From NCBI GenBank assembly GCA_022414725.1, contig CM039464.1:52890694-52954693 (forward strand): a stretch of DNA of 64,000 nucleotides. Direction: 5' to 3'. Made by a program: the position numbers and the translations under genes. Under the pieces are notes generated by a model, which worked only from the letters and a program-made list of their open reading frames with translations, searched no databases and was not told the origin of the DNA. Source of the stretch: Microglena sp. YARC (Eukaryota; Chlorophyta; Chlorophyceae; Chlamydomonadales; Chlamydomonadaceae). Below are positions 45,515 through 56,018 of this stretch, one piece after another; the first letter of the stretch is position 1, and the number at the start of each line of letters is the position of its first letter.

Positions 45515-46150
45515 CAGCAGCGCCAGCATCTCCTCGTCAACAGCATCCGCGTAGTTCGTCACAAGCTGCTCCAACTCATTCTTGCTCTCCGCCTGCACCA
45601 TCTCCAACAGGATCTCCGCCCTCTTCGCCATGCCCTCGTCCTCACTCAAGCCCTCATAAGTGCCCCTGCCACCCTTCACGGCACTAGCTGGCTCAATGAC
45701 CTCAACCGTCGAGTCATCCAAGCCCTCACCCTGCTCCTCTTGCTCTGTTTTGGACGCCATCCATTCGTCAATAAAGGCCTCATCAAAATCGTCCTCGTTT
45801 ACTTCGTACTGCATGCTTAACAGATCCTCGGGTAAGGGTTCTGGTCCCACCTTGACTGCATCGATCCCGGCTTTAGGTGGATCCTTTGAGGCACTGTTTT
45901 CCTGGTTTCTAGGAGTAGCTGAGGGGCAGTAGCTGAGTCTGGTTGGCCTGGAAGGGCGACATGGGTGCGTAGCTAGGGGGCGCGGCTGAGGAGCAGTAGC
46001 TGAGGGGCAGAGGCTAAGGGGTGTGGCTGAGGGGCAGTAGCTGAGAGGTGTAGCTGAGTGGCTGGGTCTTCTTGGTCCCGATGGGCTGAGAGGGGGACAG
46101 ATAACTGATGAGACTGGCAGCCGTGGCGCGAGGCTTCTGGAATGGAGCTT
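45515..46150 (-). CDS. 5'-most visible exon of the minus-strand coiled-coil gene
   Basis: Acceptor CCAACTGCAG at 46151 and donor CTG followed by GTGAGG at 45514. The first ~70 codons are Ser/Pro/Arg-rich with internal repeats (PLSYCPSATP) and may be part transit-like leader or part intron. From about 45900 downward the protein turns acidic (MQYEVNEDDFDEAFIDEWMA, then GEGLDDSTVEVIEP) and ends in a helix, LEQLVTNYADAVDEEMLALL. The true N-terminus was not found. Copies of its donor edge fill 44735-45330. Function unknown. Confidence 0.65.
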
Positions 46151-46164
46151 CTGCAGTTGGTGAG

Positions 46165-46200
46165 TCAAGTGTTTGTGTGTCAGTGTGTGTGTGTGTGTGT

Positions 46201-46265
<65 letters not shown>

Positions 46266-46800
46266 AACAGTATTTCTGCAGTCTTGAGCATTGTGCAGGG
46301 AGCCACAGTGCCCCATGCTTTTTTAGACAGAGGTCCACCTTACCCCTTTTATGTTTGAGTTTGTGTCTGTGTGTGTCTGTGTTTGTGTGTGTGTGTGTGT
46401 GTGTGTTTGGGTGTTAATTTGTGTTTGTGGGGGTGGGGGTGGGAGGGTGCTTGTGTGGGTGTGCTTGTTTGTTGTGTGTTGTGTTGTTTGTTGTGTGTTG
46501 TGTTGTTTGTTGTGTGTTGTGTTGTTTGTTGTGTGTTGTGTTGCTTGTTGTGTGTTGTGTTGTTTGTTGTTTGTTGTGTTGTTTGTTGTGTGTTGTGTTG
46601 TTTGTTGTGCTTTTTGTCGTGTATTGTTTGTTGTGTGTTGTGATTTTTGTTTTGTTTTGTGTTGTGTTGTTTGTTGTGTTGTGTTGTGCTGCTTGATGTG
46701 TTGTGTTGTGTTGTGTTGTTTGTTGTTTGTGTGTTGTGTGTTGTTTGTGTGTTGTTTGTTGTGTTGTTTGTTGTGTTGTTTGTTGTGTTGTGTTTCCTTG
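46165..46800 (+). repeat. TG, GAGA and TTGTGTTG microsatellites
   Basis: (TG)n at 46180-46200, (GA)n at 46201-46262, (TG)n at 46370-46405, then a 19-bp TGTTTGTTGTGTGTTGTGT array to 46790. On the minus strand this is C/A- and C/T-rich and lies directly upstream of the acceptor at 46151. Confidence 0.9.
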
Positions 46801-47039
46801 TTTTTTGTGTGTAATGCTGCAGCTGTTTGGCTCTAAAGGACTAAAGGGACCCCCAAAAGACTCTAAGGTAGCACCTCCAGAACAATAAGGTACATAATGT
46901 AGCACTTCTGCCACGGTGACTACGGCTTACGCTGTGGTGCCCTTCACTTCACGACCTGAGAGTGACTTCATTACTCGGATGTAACAACTTCAATTTCAAT
47001 TTCAATAGCACTTCTGTCCAATTAAGCGCCCGGAAGAAA

Positions 47040-47640
47040 ACCCTGCACTGGAACACCAACACTGTTCTTTTTTGGGGCTACGCATGGTAGCTTCCAGCCA
47101 GCTCCATTTGCCAGCCACTGGGTCAAGCCTAAATCTACCAGCTGCATTGGAATGCCTGTTTTATCAGCTTTCAGACAGTCTAGCTAGTTTGAGTTTTGCT
47201 GGAGGATGTGGGAAAGGAGCTGCCTAGAAGCTGCTCTGTGTAGCCCCCAAAATAAAAAGTAAACACTTAGAAATAGGGCAAAATTTCCCTTTGCTTTGAA
47301 TTTAAACAGAAGATTGTACCCACTGAAGAACAGATCCTGTTCAAGTACAGTTGAAGCAATATTTGCAATATTTCAATAATATCGACTGTACTTGAACAGG
47401 ATCTGTTCTTCAGTTTGTACACTCTTCTGTCTAAATTCATAACAGCAATATTTCCCTTTTTTTGCTACTAGAAGCAGCTTCTAAGCAGATCCCTGAGCCA
47501 GCCACTGGGCCAAGCCTCAAAAATCCAGCAGCGCTAGAAAGCTGATTAAGTCAGCTTCAAGGTGCACTAGGTTGCTTTAGGTTTAGCTGATTAGCCAGCC
47601 GGGGAAGCTGCCTAGAAGCTGCTGGTTATAGCTGGAAAAA
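47040..47640 (+). repeat. Dispersed family R3 copies flanking a hairpin
   Basis: GGTAGCTTCCAGCCAGCTCC A, CAGCCACTGGGTCAAGCCT and GAGCTGCCTAGAAGCTGCT match the tandem family at 49085-49790. Copies at 47085-47270 and 47465-47640 bracket the hairpin at 47298-47438. Confidence 0.65.
47298..47438. repeat. 54-bp inverted repeat with a 33-base loop (hairpin)
   Basis: 47322-47351 and 47385-47414 are perfect reverse complements of 30 bases (ACTGAAGAACAGATCCTGTT CAAGTACAGT). The arms extend outward to 47298 and 47438 with four mismatches. The loop is AT-rich. An RNA from either strand would fold into a small-RNA-precursor-like hairpin. A foldback transposon end is the alternative. Confidence 0.9.
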
Positions 47641-47679
47641 AAACTGCTTGGGAGTGTGGTGTACCCTACAGCAGCCTGC

Positions 47680-47990
47680 ACCCTGTTCAGGTGTGATGTT
47701 GAGTGTGATGTAGAGTGTGATGTTGAGTGTGATGTAGAGTGTGATGTGGAGTGTGATGTACTATACGATAGCCTGCACCGTGTTCAGGTAGTTAGACAGG
47801 TGTTCGGGTAGTTAAACAGGTGGTTCAGGTACTTCAGGTAGTTAAACAGGTGTTCAGGTAGTTAAACACATTGGTTAACCATGTCGTACAGAAGCAGGTG
47901 TTTTACACCCTGAACACCTGTTTATATGATGTGCATAAACAGGTGTTTTACACCCTGGACACCTGTTTATCAACCTTAACAGGGTGCAGG
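47680..47990 (+). repeat. GTGTGATGTAGAGTGTGATG and GGTAGTTAAACAGGTGTTCA repeats
   Basis: Short tandem units of 20-22 bp; no coding sequence is seen between 46840 and 48690. Confidence 0.75.
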
Positions 47991-48692
47991 CTGGTGTAGG
48001 GGTAGTCACCATGTTTACTCTGCCTGCAGAGGGTGAGCACCCTGAAGGCTGGTAGACAAGGTAATCCAACCAAACCAAATAAACCACTCTCACCATTAGC
48101 CAAGCAGGGCTTGATGGGTTTCCTGCTAAGGCGATGACTAGCTATGTCGGGGCGGAGATAGTCGGCTGAAATGGCAGAAAAAATAGCTGTGCAATTGATT
48201 CGTTCGTGCAATCAGTCGGCGGAAATCGAACAGCAGTCTGACGGCAGTTGCGAGCAGTTGCAATTAATCTACCTCCAGCGAAGGGTCATGCCCTATGTAC
48301 CTCGCCCGAGTCTGGTTCAGACTGCCAAGTGCCTGCATCTTCAACCGAACTAACTAACGCTAAACGGGAGCTCCCGTGCTCCCACTCCAGCCCTGACTCC
48401 AGCCACAATCGGTCACGCTCCGAGCCAGCCTCCCAGCCCGTCCCAGCCCGTCCCAGCCCGTCCCAGCAACTAGCCTGGCTCCCAGCCGTGCTCGCGTGTG
48501 GACGACCTCGTATTTGAGCTCGAACCACCGAAGTCTGGACCGGAGCCGTACCATGCTGTCGTGTCTCGTCCCCCCCCCCCCAACCCCCCCAACCTCCTTG
48601 CCACTTCAGCGTTACCTCCTTTTGAGTTCACTCCTCCTATTCGATTTAAGCACAGAGGGTGAGCAGGGAAGACGTACTGCTAGATCATCAAA

Positions 48693-48992
48693 ATGCATCC
48701 CGCACTCATTCCGGAGAGGCATCCCATGTGCGGCAAGTACATGGAGGCCATGATAAAATGTCGTGAGCGCAACCCTATTCGTCGCTACTTCGGAGACTGC
48801 AACGATGAAACTTGGGATTTGACTAAATGCTTAACAATAGAGAAAAGGGAAACGCGTGCTCCTCGCCAGGCCAAATTCAAGGAGCAGTTCAGGGAGAAGC
48901 GAAAGGAGGACGCGGAACGGGCCGAGCAGTTACAGGCTGAATCAGAAGCAAGAAAGGCAGCCGCTTCTGAGATGAATGAACGTGAGGATTAA
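48693..48992 (+). CDS. CMC2: CMC2-like mitochondrial twin CX9C protein (99 aa)
   Basis: Complete intronless frame MHPALIPERHPMCGKYMEAM, continuing to a TAA at 48990-48992. An in-frame TAG at 48681 and an AAAATG context fix the start. C13/C23 and C36/C46 form two CX9C motifs, with F-G-D-C-N and a following K-C as in the CMC2 family (COX assembly mitochondrial protein 2 homolog). CMC2 proteins are small intermembrane-space proteins needed for cytochrome c oxidase assembly and are normally imported and oxidised by the Mia40 pathway. The first 60 residues cover the usual family length. Residues 60-99 are an extra charged, likely helical tail rich in E, K, R and A. There is no intron and there are no exon-edge echoes around it. 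Confidence 0.9.
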   Translation: MHPALIPERHPMCGKYMEAMIKCRERNPIRRYFGDCNDETWDLTKCLTIEKRETRAPRQAKFKEQFREKRKEDAERAEQLQAESEARKAAASEMNERED

Positions 48993-49084
48993 GTGAGCAG
49001 GCAGGCAGGATGATGATGATACTTGTTCATCTGGTTATTCACTTTAGTGGTGAACATGCGCTAAAAGGAGGCACCCCTAAAGCA

Positions 49085-49790
49085 TGTGATAGACAATCAC
49101 TGTTTCTCTTTTGGGCTATGCATGGTTACTTCCAGCCAGGTACATGTTCCAGCCACTGAGTCAAGCCCCAAGGTTTCAGCTGCATTGGAATGCCCGTCAT
49201 GCCAGCTTTCAGACACTCTAGCCAGTTTTTGGTTTGTCTGAAAGACCGGAGAAAGAAGCTGCCTAGGAGCTGCTTCGCGCAGCCCCAAAAATGAGCAGTT
49301 GCCCCTTGGTAATCTAAGCGATCACTTCTATGGTGGACACTTTCTTTTGGAGACTACACATGGCAGTTTCCAGCCAGCTCCATTAACCATCCACTGGGCA
49401 AAGCTCAGACTTTTTAGCTGCATTGGAATGCTTGTCATGCCAGCTTTCAGACACTCTAGCCAGTTTTTGGTTTGTCAGAAAGACAGGAGAAAGGAGCTGC
49501 CTAGGAGCTGCTTCGCGCAGCCCCAAAAATGAGCAGTTGCCCCTTGGTAATCTAAGCATTCACTTCTATGGTGGACACTTTCTTTTGGAGACTACACATG
49601 GCAGTTTCCAGCTAGCTCCATAAACCATCCACTGGGCAAAGCTCAGACTTTTTAGCTGCATTGGAATGCTTGTCATGCCAGCTTTCAAACGCACTAGCTG
49701 GCTTCAAGTTTGGCCCAACGAGGGGGGAAAGAAGCTGACTAGAAGCTGCTACATGTCGCCCATAAATGAAACAGCAAGGGGGCACCCACA
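49085..49790 (+). repeat. ~250-bp tandem repeat, family R3, three copies
   Basis: GCTGCATTGGAATGCTTGTC ATGCCAGCTTTCAGACACTC TAGCC and GCAGTTGCCCCTTGGTAATC TAAGC recur near 49180, 49420 and 49665. Copies two and three are nearly identical. Confidence 0.85.
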
Positions 49791-49828
49791 AAGCTTGTGA
49801 TAGACAATGTGCTACTGCAAATAATTTT

Positions 49829-50985
49829 TGAATTGTTACATGGTTATTCAGCCGACTCTGGGCAGATGGCCATCTTCTAATTCCAAGTCCCCCCGTGCGA
49901 TACCCACGGAAACCAGGGAGCACACTAAGCAAATTAGACAGTTTAACGATTCGTCCAGGACACTGCAAACTAAGTCACCCATGCACTATGGATTGGATTG
50001 GATTGTTACATGGTTATTCGGCCCACTATGGTTGCTCCCACTCTGGCTGTAAACTGTATTCCAAGTCCAAGTCCCTCTGTGCGATACCCACGGAGATAAA
50101 AGGGGGCATAAAAGCAGGTTAGACAGTTTAAAGACTTGTCCAGGTCACTGCAAACAATGTTACCCAATCACTATGGATTGGATTGTTACATGGTTATTCA
50201 GCCCACTATGGCTACTCACTATATTCCAATTCCAAGTCCCCCAGTGCGATACTCCCAGAAACCAGGGAGCACACTAAGCGGATTAGACAGTTTAATGATT
50301 TGTCCAGGTCAGTGCAAACTAAGTCACCTAAACACTTTGGATTGGATTGTTACATGGTAATTCAGCCCTCTCTGGTTGCTCCCACTCTAGCTGTAAACTG
50401 TATTCCAAGACCAAGTCCCTCAGTGCGATACCCACAGAGGTATAAGGGGGCAAAAAAGCAGATTATACAGTTTAAAGCCTTGTCCAGGTCAGTGCAAACA
50501 AATTCACCCATGCACTATGGATTGGATTGTTACATGGTTATTCAGCCCACTATGGCTACTCACAATATTCCAAGTCCAAGTCCCTCTGTGCAATTTCCAC
50601 GGAAACCAGGGAGCACACTAAGCGGATTAGACAGTTTAATGATTTGTCCAGGTCACTGGAAACTAAGTCACCCATGCACTATGGATTGGATTGGATTGTA
50701 ACATGGTTATTCAGCACACTATGGCTGCTCACTGTCTTCCCATTCCAAGTCCCCCTGTGCGATTCCCACAGAAACCAGGGAGCACACTAAGCAGACAATT
50801 TAATGACTTGTCCAAGTCACTGCAAACAAAGTCACCCATGCACTATGGATTGGATTGTTACATGGTTATTCAGCCCACTATGGCTACTCGCCGTCTTCAA
50901 ATTCCAAGTCCCTCTGTGCGATACCCACGGAGACCAGGGAGCATAATAAGCAAATGAGACAGTTGAAAGACGTGGCCAGGTCTCA
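49829..50985 (+). repeat. ~165-180-bp tandem repeat, seven copies
   Basis: The unit starts GGATTGTTACATGGTTATTC AGCCCACTATGGCTACTCAC, includes CCCACGGAAACCAGGGAGCA CACTAAGC, and ends CTAAGTCACCCATGCACTAT. Starts lie near 49829, 49992, 50173, 50338, 50518, 50690 and 50848. Copies alternate between a GTTGCTCCCACTC type and a GGCTACTCAC type, hinting at a two-unit higher-order repeat. A lone copy is at 37262. Confidence 0.9.
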
Positions 50986-51004
50986 TGCACTATGGAAGAG
51001 GTGC

Positions 51005-51925
51005 ACTACCTTTGGCATTGCTAACCCCTGCACCAGCATCCTCTGCACCAGCACCCCCTGCAATCCACCAGCAACCCTAGCAACACCTGCAGCACCTGCA
51101 AGCCCACCAGCACCACCTGCACCAGCATCCTCTGCACCGGCAACCCCTGCAACAACCCTAGCAACCCCACCAACACCTGCAAACCCAGCATCCTCTATTC
51201 TAGCAACACCTGCACCACCTGCAAACCCACCAGTGCCACCTGCACCATCATCTGCTGCACCAGCAACCCCTGCAACAACCCCAGCAACCCTACCAACACC
51301 TGCAAACCCAGCATCCTCTATTCTAGCAACACCTGCACCACCTGCAAACCCACCAGTGCCACCTGCACCATCATCTGCTGCACCAGCAACCCCTGCAACA
51401 ACCCCAGCAACCCTACCAACACCTGCAAACCCAGCATCCTCTATTCTAGCAACACCTGCACCACCTGCACCATCATCTGCTGCACCAGCAACCCCTGCAA
51501 CAACCCCAGCAACCCTACCAACACCTGCAAACCCAGCATCCTCTATTCTAGCAACACCTGCACCACCTGCAAACCCACCAGAACCACCTGCACCAGCAAC
51601 CCCTGCAATCCACCAGCAACACCTGCAACACCTGCAAACCCAGCATCCTCTATCCTAGCAACACCTGCAGCACCTGCTAACCCACCAGAACCACCTGCAC
51701 CGGCATCCTCTGCACCGGCAACCCCTGCAACCCACCAGCAACCTTAGCAACACCTGCAAACCCAGCATCCTCTATCCTAGCAACACCTGCACTACCTGCA
51801 AACCCACCAGCACCACCTGCACCAGCAACCCTGCACCAGCACCACCTGCACCAGCACCCCTGCACCAACACCACCTGCACCAGCACCACCTGCACCAGAA
51901 CCCCTGCACCAGCATATGTGCCTAC
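51005..51925 (-). repeat. ACCTGCA-rich array downstream of the exon at 51926
   Basis: Units of CACCTGCACCAGCAACCCCT GCAACAACCCCAGCAACCCT ACCAACACCTGCAAACCCAG CATCCTCTATTCTAGCAA repeat at about 105-120 bp, made of smaller ACCTGCA and ACCAGCA words. The minus strand is GGTGCAGGTG-rich, fitting the G/T-rich intron-start pattern. The long Pro/Ala frame on the plus strand is probably an artefact. Confidence 0.8.
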
Positions 51926-52030
51926 TTTGTCAAGGTCAGAGCCCTCGTCGAGGCTGGTCTTTGGGTAGATGGCGTTGTTCGGCCCGAGGAGGATCTCCTG
52001 GAACTTCTTGCAGAGGCCGTTCAACTTATC
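51926..52030 (-). CDS. 105-bp exon of an unrecognised minus-strand gene
   Basis: 35 codons read DKLNGLCKKFQEILLGPNNA, continue IYPKTSLDEGSDLDK, and end at donor GTAGGC (51925). The upstream boundary is less clear (ATAGGTAG). Codon use and composition look coding, unlike the flanking ACCTGCA array. No other exon of this gene was found. Family not recognised. Confidence 0.5.
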
Positions 52031-52094
52031 CTACCTATATGGTGCTCTTATAATATTTATTGAGCTATAATAGTATTTGATTTGATAGTGCCAG

Positions 52095-52235
52095 TGCATG
52101 TTTAGGGAACGCCAATATGATATCATATCATGTGATGCCAGCAGTCTGACTAGGTTCAAGTTACCATTTATATACCAAATTATATGGTGCGATTTGTATG
52201 ATATCATACTCGCCTTTGCTCTACACCACATGATT
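52095..52235. mobile_element. ATGATATCATAT hAT-like MITE, copy with damaged right end
   Basis: TAGGGAACGCCAATATGATA TC starts at about 52104. CAGCAGTCTGACTAGG and GGTGCGATTTGTATGATATC ATACTCGCCTTTG follow. The terminal CCGGTCCCTA is missing. Confidence 0.7.
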
Positions 52236-52454
52236 TTTTTCTTCATTCGGCTTGATTTATTTAGTTGGTCAGCCCTGAATGTGATTGAGTTTATAATCAA
52301 ACAGCACTGACAGTGCTATGTTTAATTGGCCAGCATTGAGTGCGCATTGTTTTATATGTCGGCACTTGATGGGCAGAGAGTAACTGATCAGCACTGATTG
52401 TAATTCGATTGCCCCACATGTGATTAGATCTTATTTGGTTTGGTTTCGAAGTTG

Positions 52455-52880
52455 AACATAGTTGCATAGCTTCAGCCAGCAAGTTGGCTGCTCGCCGTCT
52501 ACGGCAGTAAAAACATGATTACCATTGGTTTGGTTTGGGGTACAAGGTCCATCAGCCTTGGGGCTGCTCACCAGGGTACTACATGACGCACGCTATTGCA
52601 AGCTTGCGAGCAAGGTTTTGGAGCCCGAATGCGTGATTGGCGCAATGTTTAACCCCCCTCTGGGCACATTTCCGTTTTCAGTTGAGTCCAAAGCGCAACC
52701 CAAAAGGAGGCAGTTAGGACAGACGCGCGACTTTAATGACTCCATGTAGTACCCTGCTGCTCACTGTAGGTGGCCAGAGTAAACATGGATAGGATAAAGA
52801 GACTAGAAATTGAATTTGAACTTCGTTGCATAGCTTCAGCCAGCAATTTGGCTGCTCGCTGTCTTTGGCAGTAAAAAACA
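52455..52880 (-). repeat. Two inverted copies of family R2; no gene seen 52240-53820
   Basis: TTGCATAGCTTCAGCCAGCA AGTTGGCTGCTCGCCGTC at 52460 and CGTTGCATAGCTTCAGCCAG CAATTTGGCTGCTCG at 52823 are reverse-strand R2. The rest to 53820 is unique-looking AT-rich sequence with an R3-like fragment at 53440-53660. Confidence 0.7.
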
Positions 52881-53823
52881 TTATTTTTTTCATTCGGGTA
52901 CTTGTAGAAGAGCAAGACAGGAAGCCCTGGACTGCTTAGTGGCACAGTAATTTATTATCCCTTTTTTTCTTCTTGTGACTTCATTTGTTAGCTTCTTACC
53001 TCCGCCACTGTAAGTGGTTGAGATCTGGGTCCTGCTCTAGGGGGTTTAATACCTACACCACCAAAACGGTGGTTGGGAGTTTGGTTTGTTTGTCCACGAC
53101 ACCCCCCTGATGTAATGGGTTTTTTTGCTTTGTGGGTTTTTTTTCTTTTTGTTTGAAGCACAGAGTCTCATACACCCTCGCGGTGTCAAGTAGACTTTAA
53201 CATGTAATGTAATGTAATTACCGCACACGCAGGATTAATTGGCAATTATACATACCGGTACACACACAACCCCCAAAGGTCAAAATGTTAGCACCCAGCC
53301 CAGGTGTTAAGTAGCCTCTCCGTTATATCTATAGATGTTTTATATTGTTCGAGGATGGGCAAGTCCCTTTAGCCTGGCAGGCTACCGCTGGATTGCAACA
53401 TACATCCATTTATGAACAAAAACAGTGCTTTCCTTTTCGGCTACAACCACAAGCTTCTAGGCCGCTCCCTAAGCCTGAGACTTGACTAAATAAATAAATA
53501 GTACACCTTATTACAAGACGTTAGGTGCAACTTGACTAATCCCTAACATTCCACGAGTTCTATAAAGCTGACAATGCCAGCTTCTAGGTGCACTAGCTTA
53601 CTCTAGGTTTGGCTGAATAGTCAATCGGGGGAGCTGCCCAGAAGCTGCTGCTTGTAGCGAAAAATAAAAAGGTATGTAAACTACTATGAAGAGATTGAGT
53701 CAAGAAAGGGCAGTGGGGACAAAGCTTGTTCAACCCGTCCGGGTAAGCGGGTCAGAAACCAAAATCCCGCACAGTTCAAAGGGCTGACAGCAGATCCAGC
53801 ACAGCCTATACAAGCACTGCATG

Positions 53824-54060
53824 TTTTTGGCGCAGCCCCCCTCCTGGGAGGCTGGAGCCTCCAGATTCACCCCATTGTCCGTTTGTCCGTTTGTACGACC
53901 GACTGACCGACCAACCGACCGAAAAATTGAAGCCCGACACGTCAGCCAACTGTCGTAACTAACTGGCTTCAGTCAGCTCCAGTAAGTTGCCACCTGTCGT
54001 TCTGCTGGGACCTACACTCTCCGCCAATTTTCCGCGTCGCTTGCAACGCTGCATAGGACC
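53824..54060 (-). repeat. M1 family, copy d
   Basis: Diverged copy: TTTTTGGCGCAGCCCCCCTC at the left, GTCAGCCAACTGTCGTAACT AACTGGCTTC in the middle, and CGTCGCTTGCAACGCTGCAT at the right. Confidence 0.7.
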
Positions 54061-54213
54061 TTTCCAGAACATTCCGGGACACTACTAAAGGACTGGGTAT
54101 AAAGGCTGAAGAAGGGTAGTTTTGAAAGACTGTTGCTGGGAACATGCCACACATTTTTGAAACAGATGACAGGATATCCAGCATATTTCCAGAAGGTCTT
54201 GGCTGGTAGGACT

Positions 54214-55092
54214 CTACTCCTTAGTGGCTACGCTTGGGCCAACTAAAACTGAAGCAACATTAATACCAAGTTTATCTGCTGCCCATCTGATCTCGGAAAA
54301 GTCCAGAGAATTGAACTTGGAAAGCTTAGCCTGGGCAGCAGACATCCAACTGGATATGAAAGGCTCATCCCTAATGCCCAATGTGGCTGCTGCCCGCAGA
54401 CTGTTGGCCAACGCTTGAGCAGTGAAGTCAGGAAGCATAACCTGGGCAGCAACCAACCAACTGGATATAAAAAGCTCATCCCTGACACCCAACGTGGCTG
54501 CTGCCCACAGGCTGTTGGACAAGTTCTGAGCAGTGAACTGTGGGAGCTTCACCTGAGCAGCCAGCATCCAACTGGATATAAAGGGCTCGTCCCTGATGCC
54601 TAAAGTGGCTGCTGCCCACAGGCTGTTGGCCAACGCCTGAGCAGTGAAGTAAGGAAGCTTCACTTGGGCAGCCAACATCCACCTGGATGTGAAAGGCTCA
54701 TTGTTGATGCCCAATGTGGCTGCTGCCCATAGGCTGTTGGCTAAGTTCTGAGCATTGAAATCAGAAAGCTCTACATGGGCAGCCAACAACCAAGTCGATA
54801 TGAAAGCATCGTCCCTGATGCCCAGTGTGGCTGTTGCCCATAGGCTGTTGGCCAAGTTCTGCGCATTGTAATCAGGAAGCTTTGCCTGGGCTATCGCAAT
54901 GAGTTGAAGCATGAGATGTTGTGCCTCATCAGCATTACTTCCTCTGTACGCCCTGGCCACTTTGACCATCATGGCAGATACATGGATATGATTGAAGATA
55001 TGGCTGTGGCTGAGAGCGAGCTTTTGCAAGCTTGTCAAGTCCCCACAAGAGTTGATCATGGTTGTGAGTACTCTGGGGTTCCTTTCTGCCTG
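54214..55092 (-). CDS. Terminal exon of a LANSLWA-repeat (OPR/RAP-type) protein
   Basis: The minus-strand frame runs from an acceptor-like TTTTGCGCAG (about 55092) to a stop at 54214. After about 70 residues of helical sequence (VLTTMINSCGDLTSLQKLAL) come five 37-residue repeats and a degenerate sixth, each of the form LPxFxAQNLANSLWAAATLG, IRDEPFISSWMLAAQVK. Such helical repeats are typical of green algal and alveolate organelle proteins that bind specific RNAs (octotricopeptide/RAP-type factors such as the chloroplast translation factor Tbc2). No RAP domain is visible; the protein stops soon after repeat six. The 5' exons and any transit peptide were not found. An in-frame ATG at 55104 exists but probably lies in intron. 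RNA binding in plastid or mitochondrion is inference. Confidence 0.75.
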   Translation of the reverse strand, partial: QAERNPRVLTTMINSCGDLTSLQKLALSHSHIFNHIHVSAMMVKVARAYRGSNADEAQHLMLQLIAIAQAKLPDYNAQNLANSLWATATLGIRDDAFISTWLLAAHVELSDFNAQNLANSLWAAATLGINNEPFTSRWMLAAQVKLPYFTAQALANSLWAAATLGIRDEPFISSWMLAAQVKLPQFTAQNLSNSLWAAATLGVRDELFISSWLVAAQVMLPDFTAQALANSLRAAATLGIRDEPFISSWMSAAQAKLSKFNSLDFSEIRWAADKLGINVASVLVGPSVATKE

Positions 55093-55152
55093 CGCAAAAC
55101 ACATTCATGGGACATCTTGTTGAAATTTGCAGGGGACCAGGTTATGAATATA

Positions 55153-55403
55153 TTTTTGGCGGAGCCCCCCCTTCTGGGGGGCGGGAGCCCCCAGGGTCAT
55201 CCCGTTGTTTGTTTGTTTGTTTGTTTGTTTGTTTGTTTGTTTGTGTGTTTGTTTGTTTGTACGTTTGTTTGTGCGGCCAACGTGGGACTGAGACGAAACC
55301 TGACACGTCAGCCAACGGTCTCGTAACTAATGGTCCGCTCGATTTCGTTTCCGACACTCTCCGCCGATTTTCCGCGACGATTGCGACGCTGCCTAGGACT
55401 TGT
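55153..55403 (-). repeat. M1 family, copy e, with a (GTTT)n insert
   Basis: TTTTTGGCGGAGCCCCCCCT TCTGG at the left and CGATTGCGACGCTGCCTAGG ACTTGT at the right. About fourteen GTTT units at 55204-55272 expand its middle. It lies at the 5' side of the LANSLWA exon, in the presumed intron. Confidence 0.8.
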
Positions 55404-55533
55404 CTATCAAGCCCCTCCTGATAGTCTAGAATACGCTTGATTGTTCCTGGCCGGGAAAGTGCCGCTCGACAAGCAGTTATGTTCCAGTCCACGCCATAAC
55501 CAAGTGCTTCTCATCACATTTATCAGTTATGAT

Positions 55534-55741
55534 TAAAGAACGGCAATATATGATATCATATGATATCACATGATATCACATGATGTCGGCAGTCTAACTA
55601 GGCTAAAGTTACCACACATGATGCCGGCAGTCTAACTAGGCTAAAGTTACCACACATACAGTTTCATATGATGCAATTTGTATGATATCATATGATATCA
55701 TACTGGCCTTTGGGCAGTATCATATGATTTGCCGATCCCTA
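55534..55741. mobile_element. hAT-like MITE with perfect 8-bp target duplication
   Basis: 208 bp beginning TAAAGAACGGCAATATATGA and ending GATTTGCCGATCCCTA. GTTATGAT flanks it at 55526-55533 and 55742-55749. The interior has a tandem duplication of CACATGATG-CGGCAGTCTAACTA GGCTAAAGTTAC. This copy defines the family at 44136, 43690 and 52104. Confidence 0.85.
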
Positions 55742-55789
55742 GTTATGATGACATCCCACGAAAAGACAAGGTCTCAGAACCAGGGCTTT

Positions 55790-56018
55790 TGGTAAATCAC
55801 CAACATGCACAAACATACACGGACATGCACCAAGACGCAGGCAAGCTCGCCAGGAACTACCTCTTATCCCACAGCGATATTGGAGTTCCCTACTTCAGTC
55901 TGCACATCACACGTACCTCCAACATGCCGCCGTTAGACAGGGCTCCCTTATCACGTTTATCAGTGAAGATATCATCGACCGTACCTCCGAACATGCACGG
56001 ACATGCACCAAGACGCAG
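55790..56018 (+). repeat. Acceptor-edge echoes of the exon at 56019
   Basis: GGACATGCACCAAGACGCAG GCAAGCTCGCCAGGAACTAC CTCTTATCC at 55819-55870 precedes the near-identical sequence at 55999-56047. The intervening parts (GTTTATCAGTGAAGATATCA) also recur. Confidence 0.75.

Noticed and set aside
49829..50985. CRISPR-like regularly spaced repeats
   Set aside because: Whole ~165-bp units repeat with no unique spacers, in a eukaryotic context.
50855..51658. Pro/Ala/Thr-rich 267-residue frame
   Set aside because: It comes from ACCTGCA minisatellite next to a minus-strand exon; the first 40 codons come from the unrelated 165-bp repeat.
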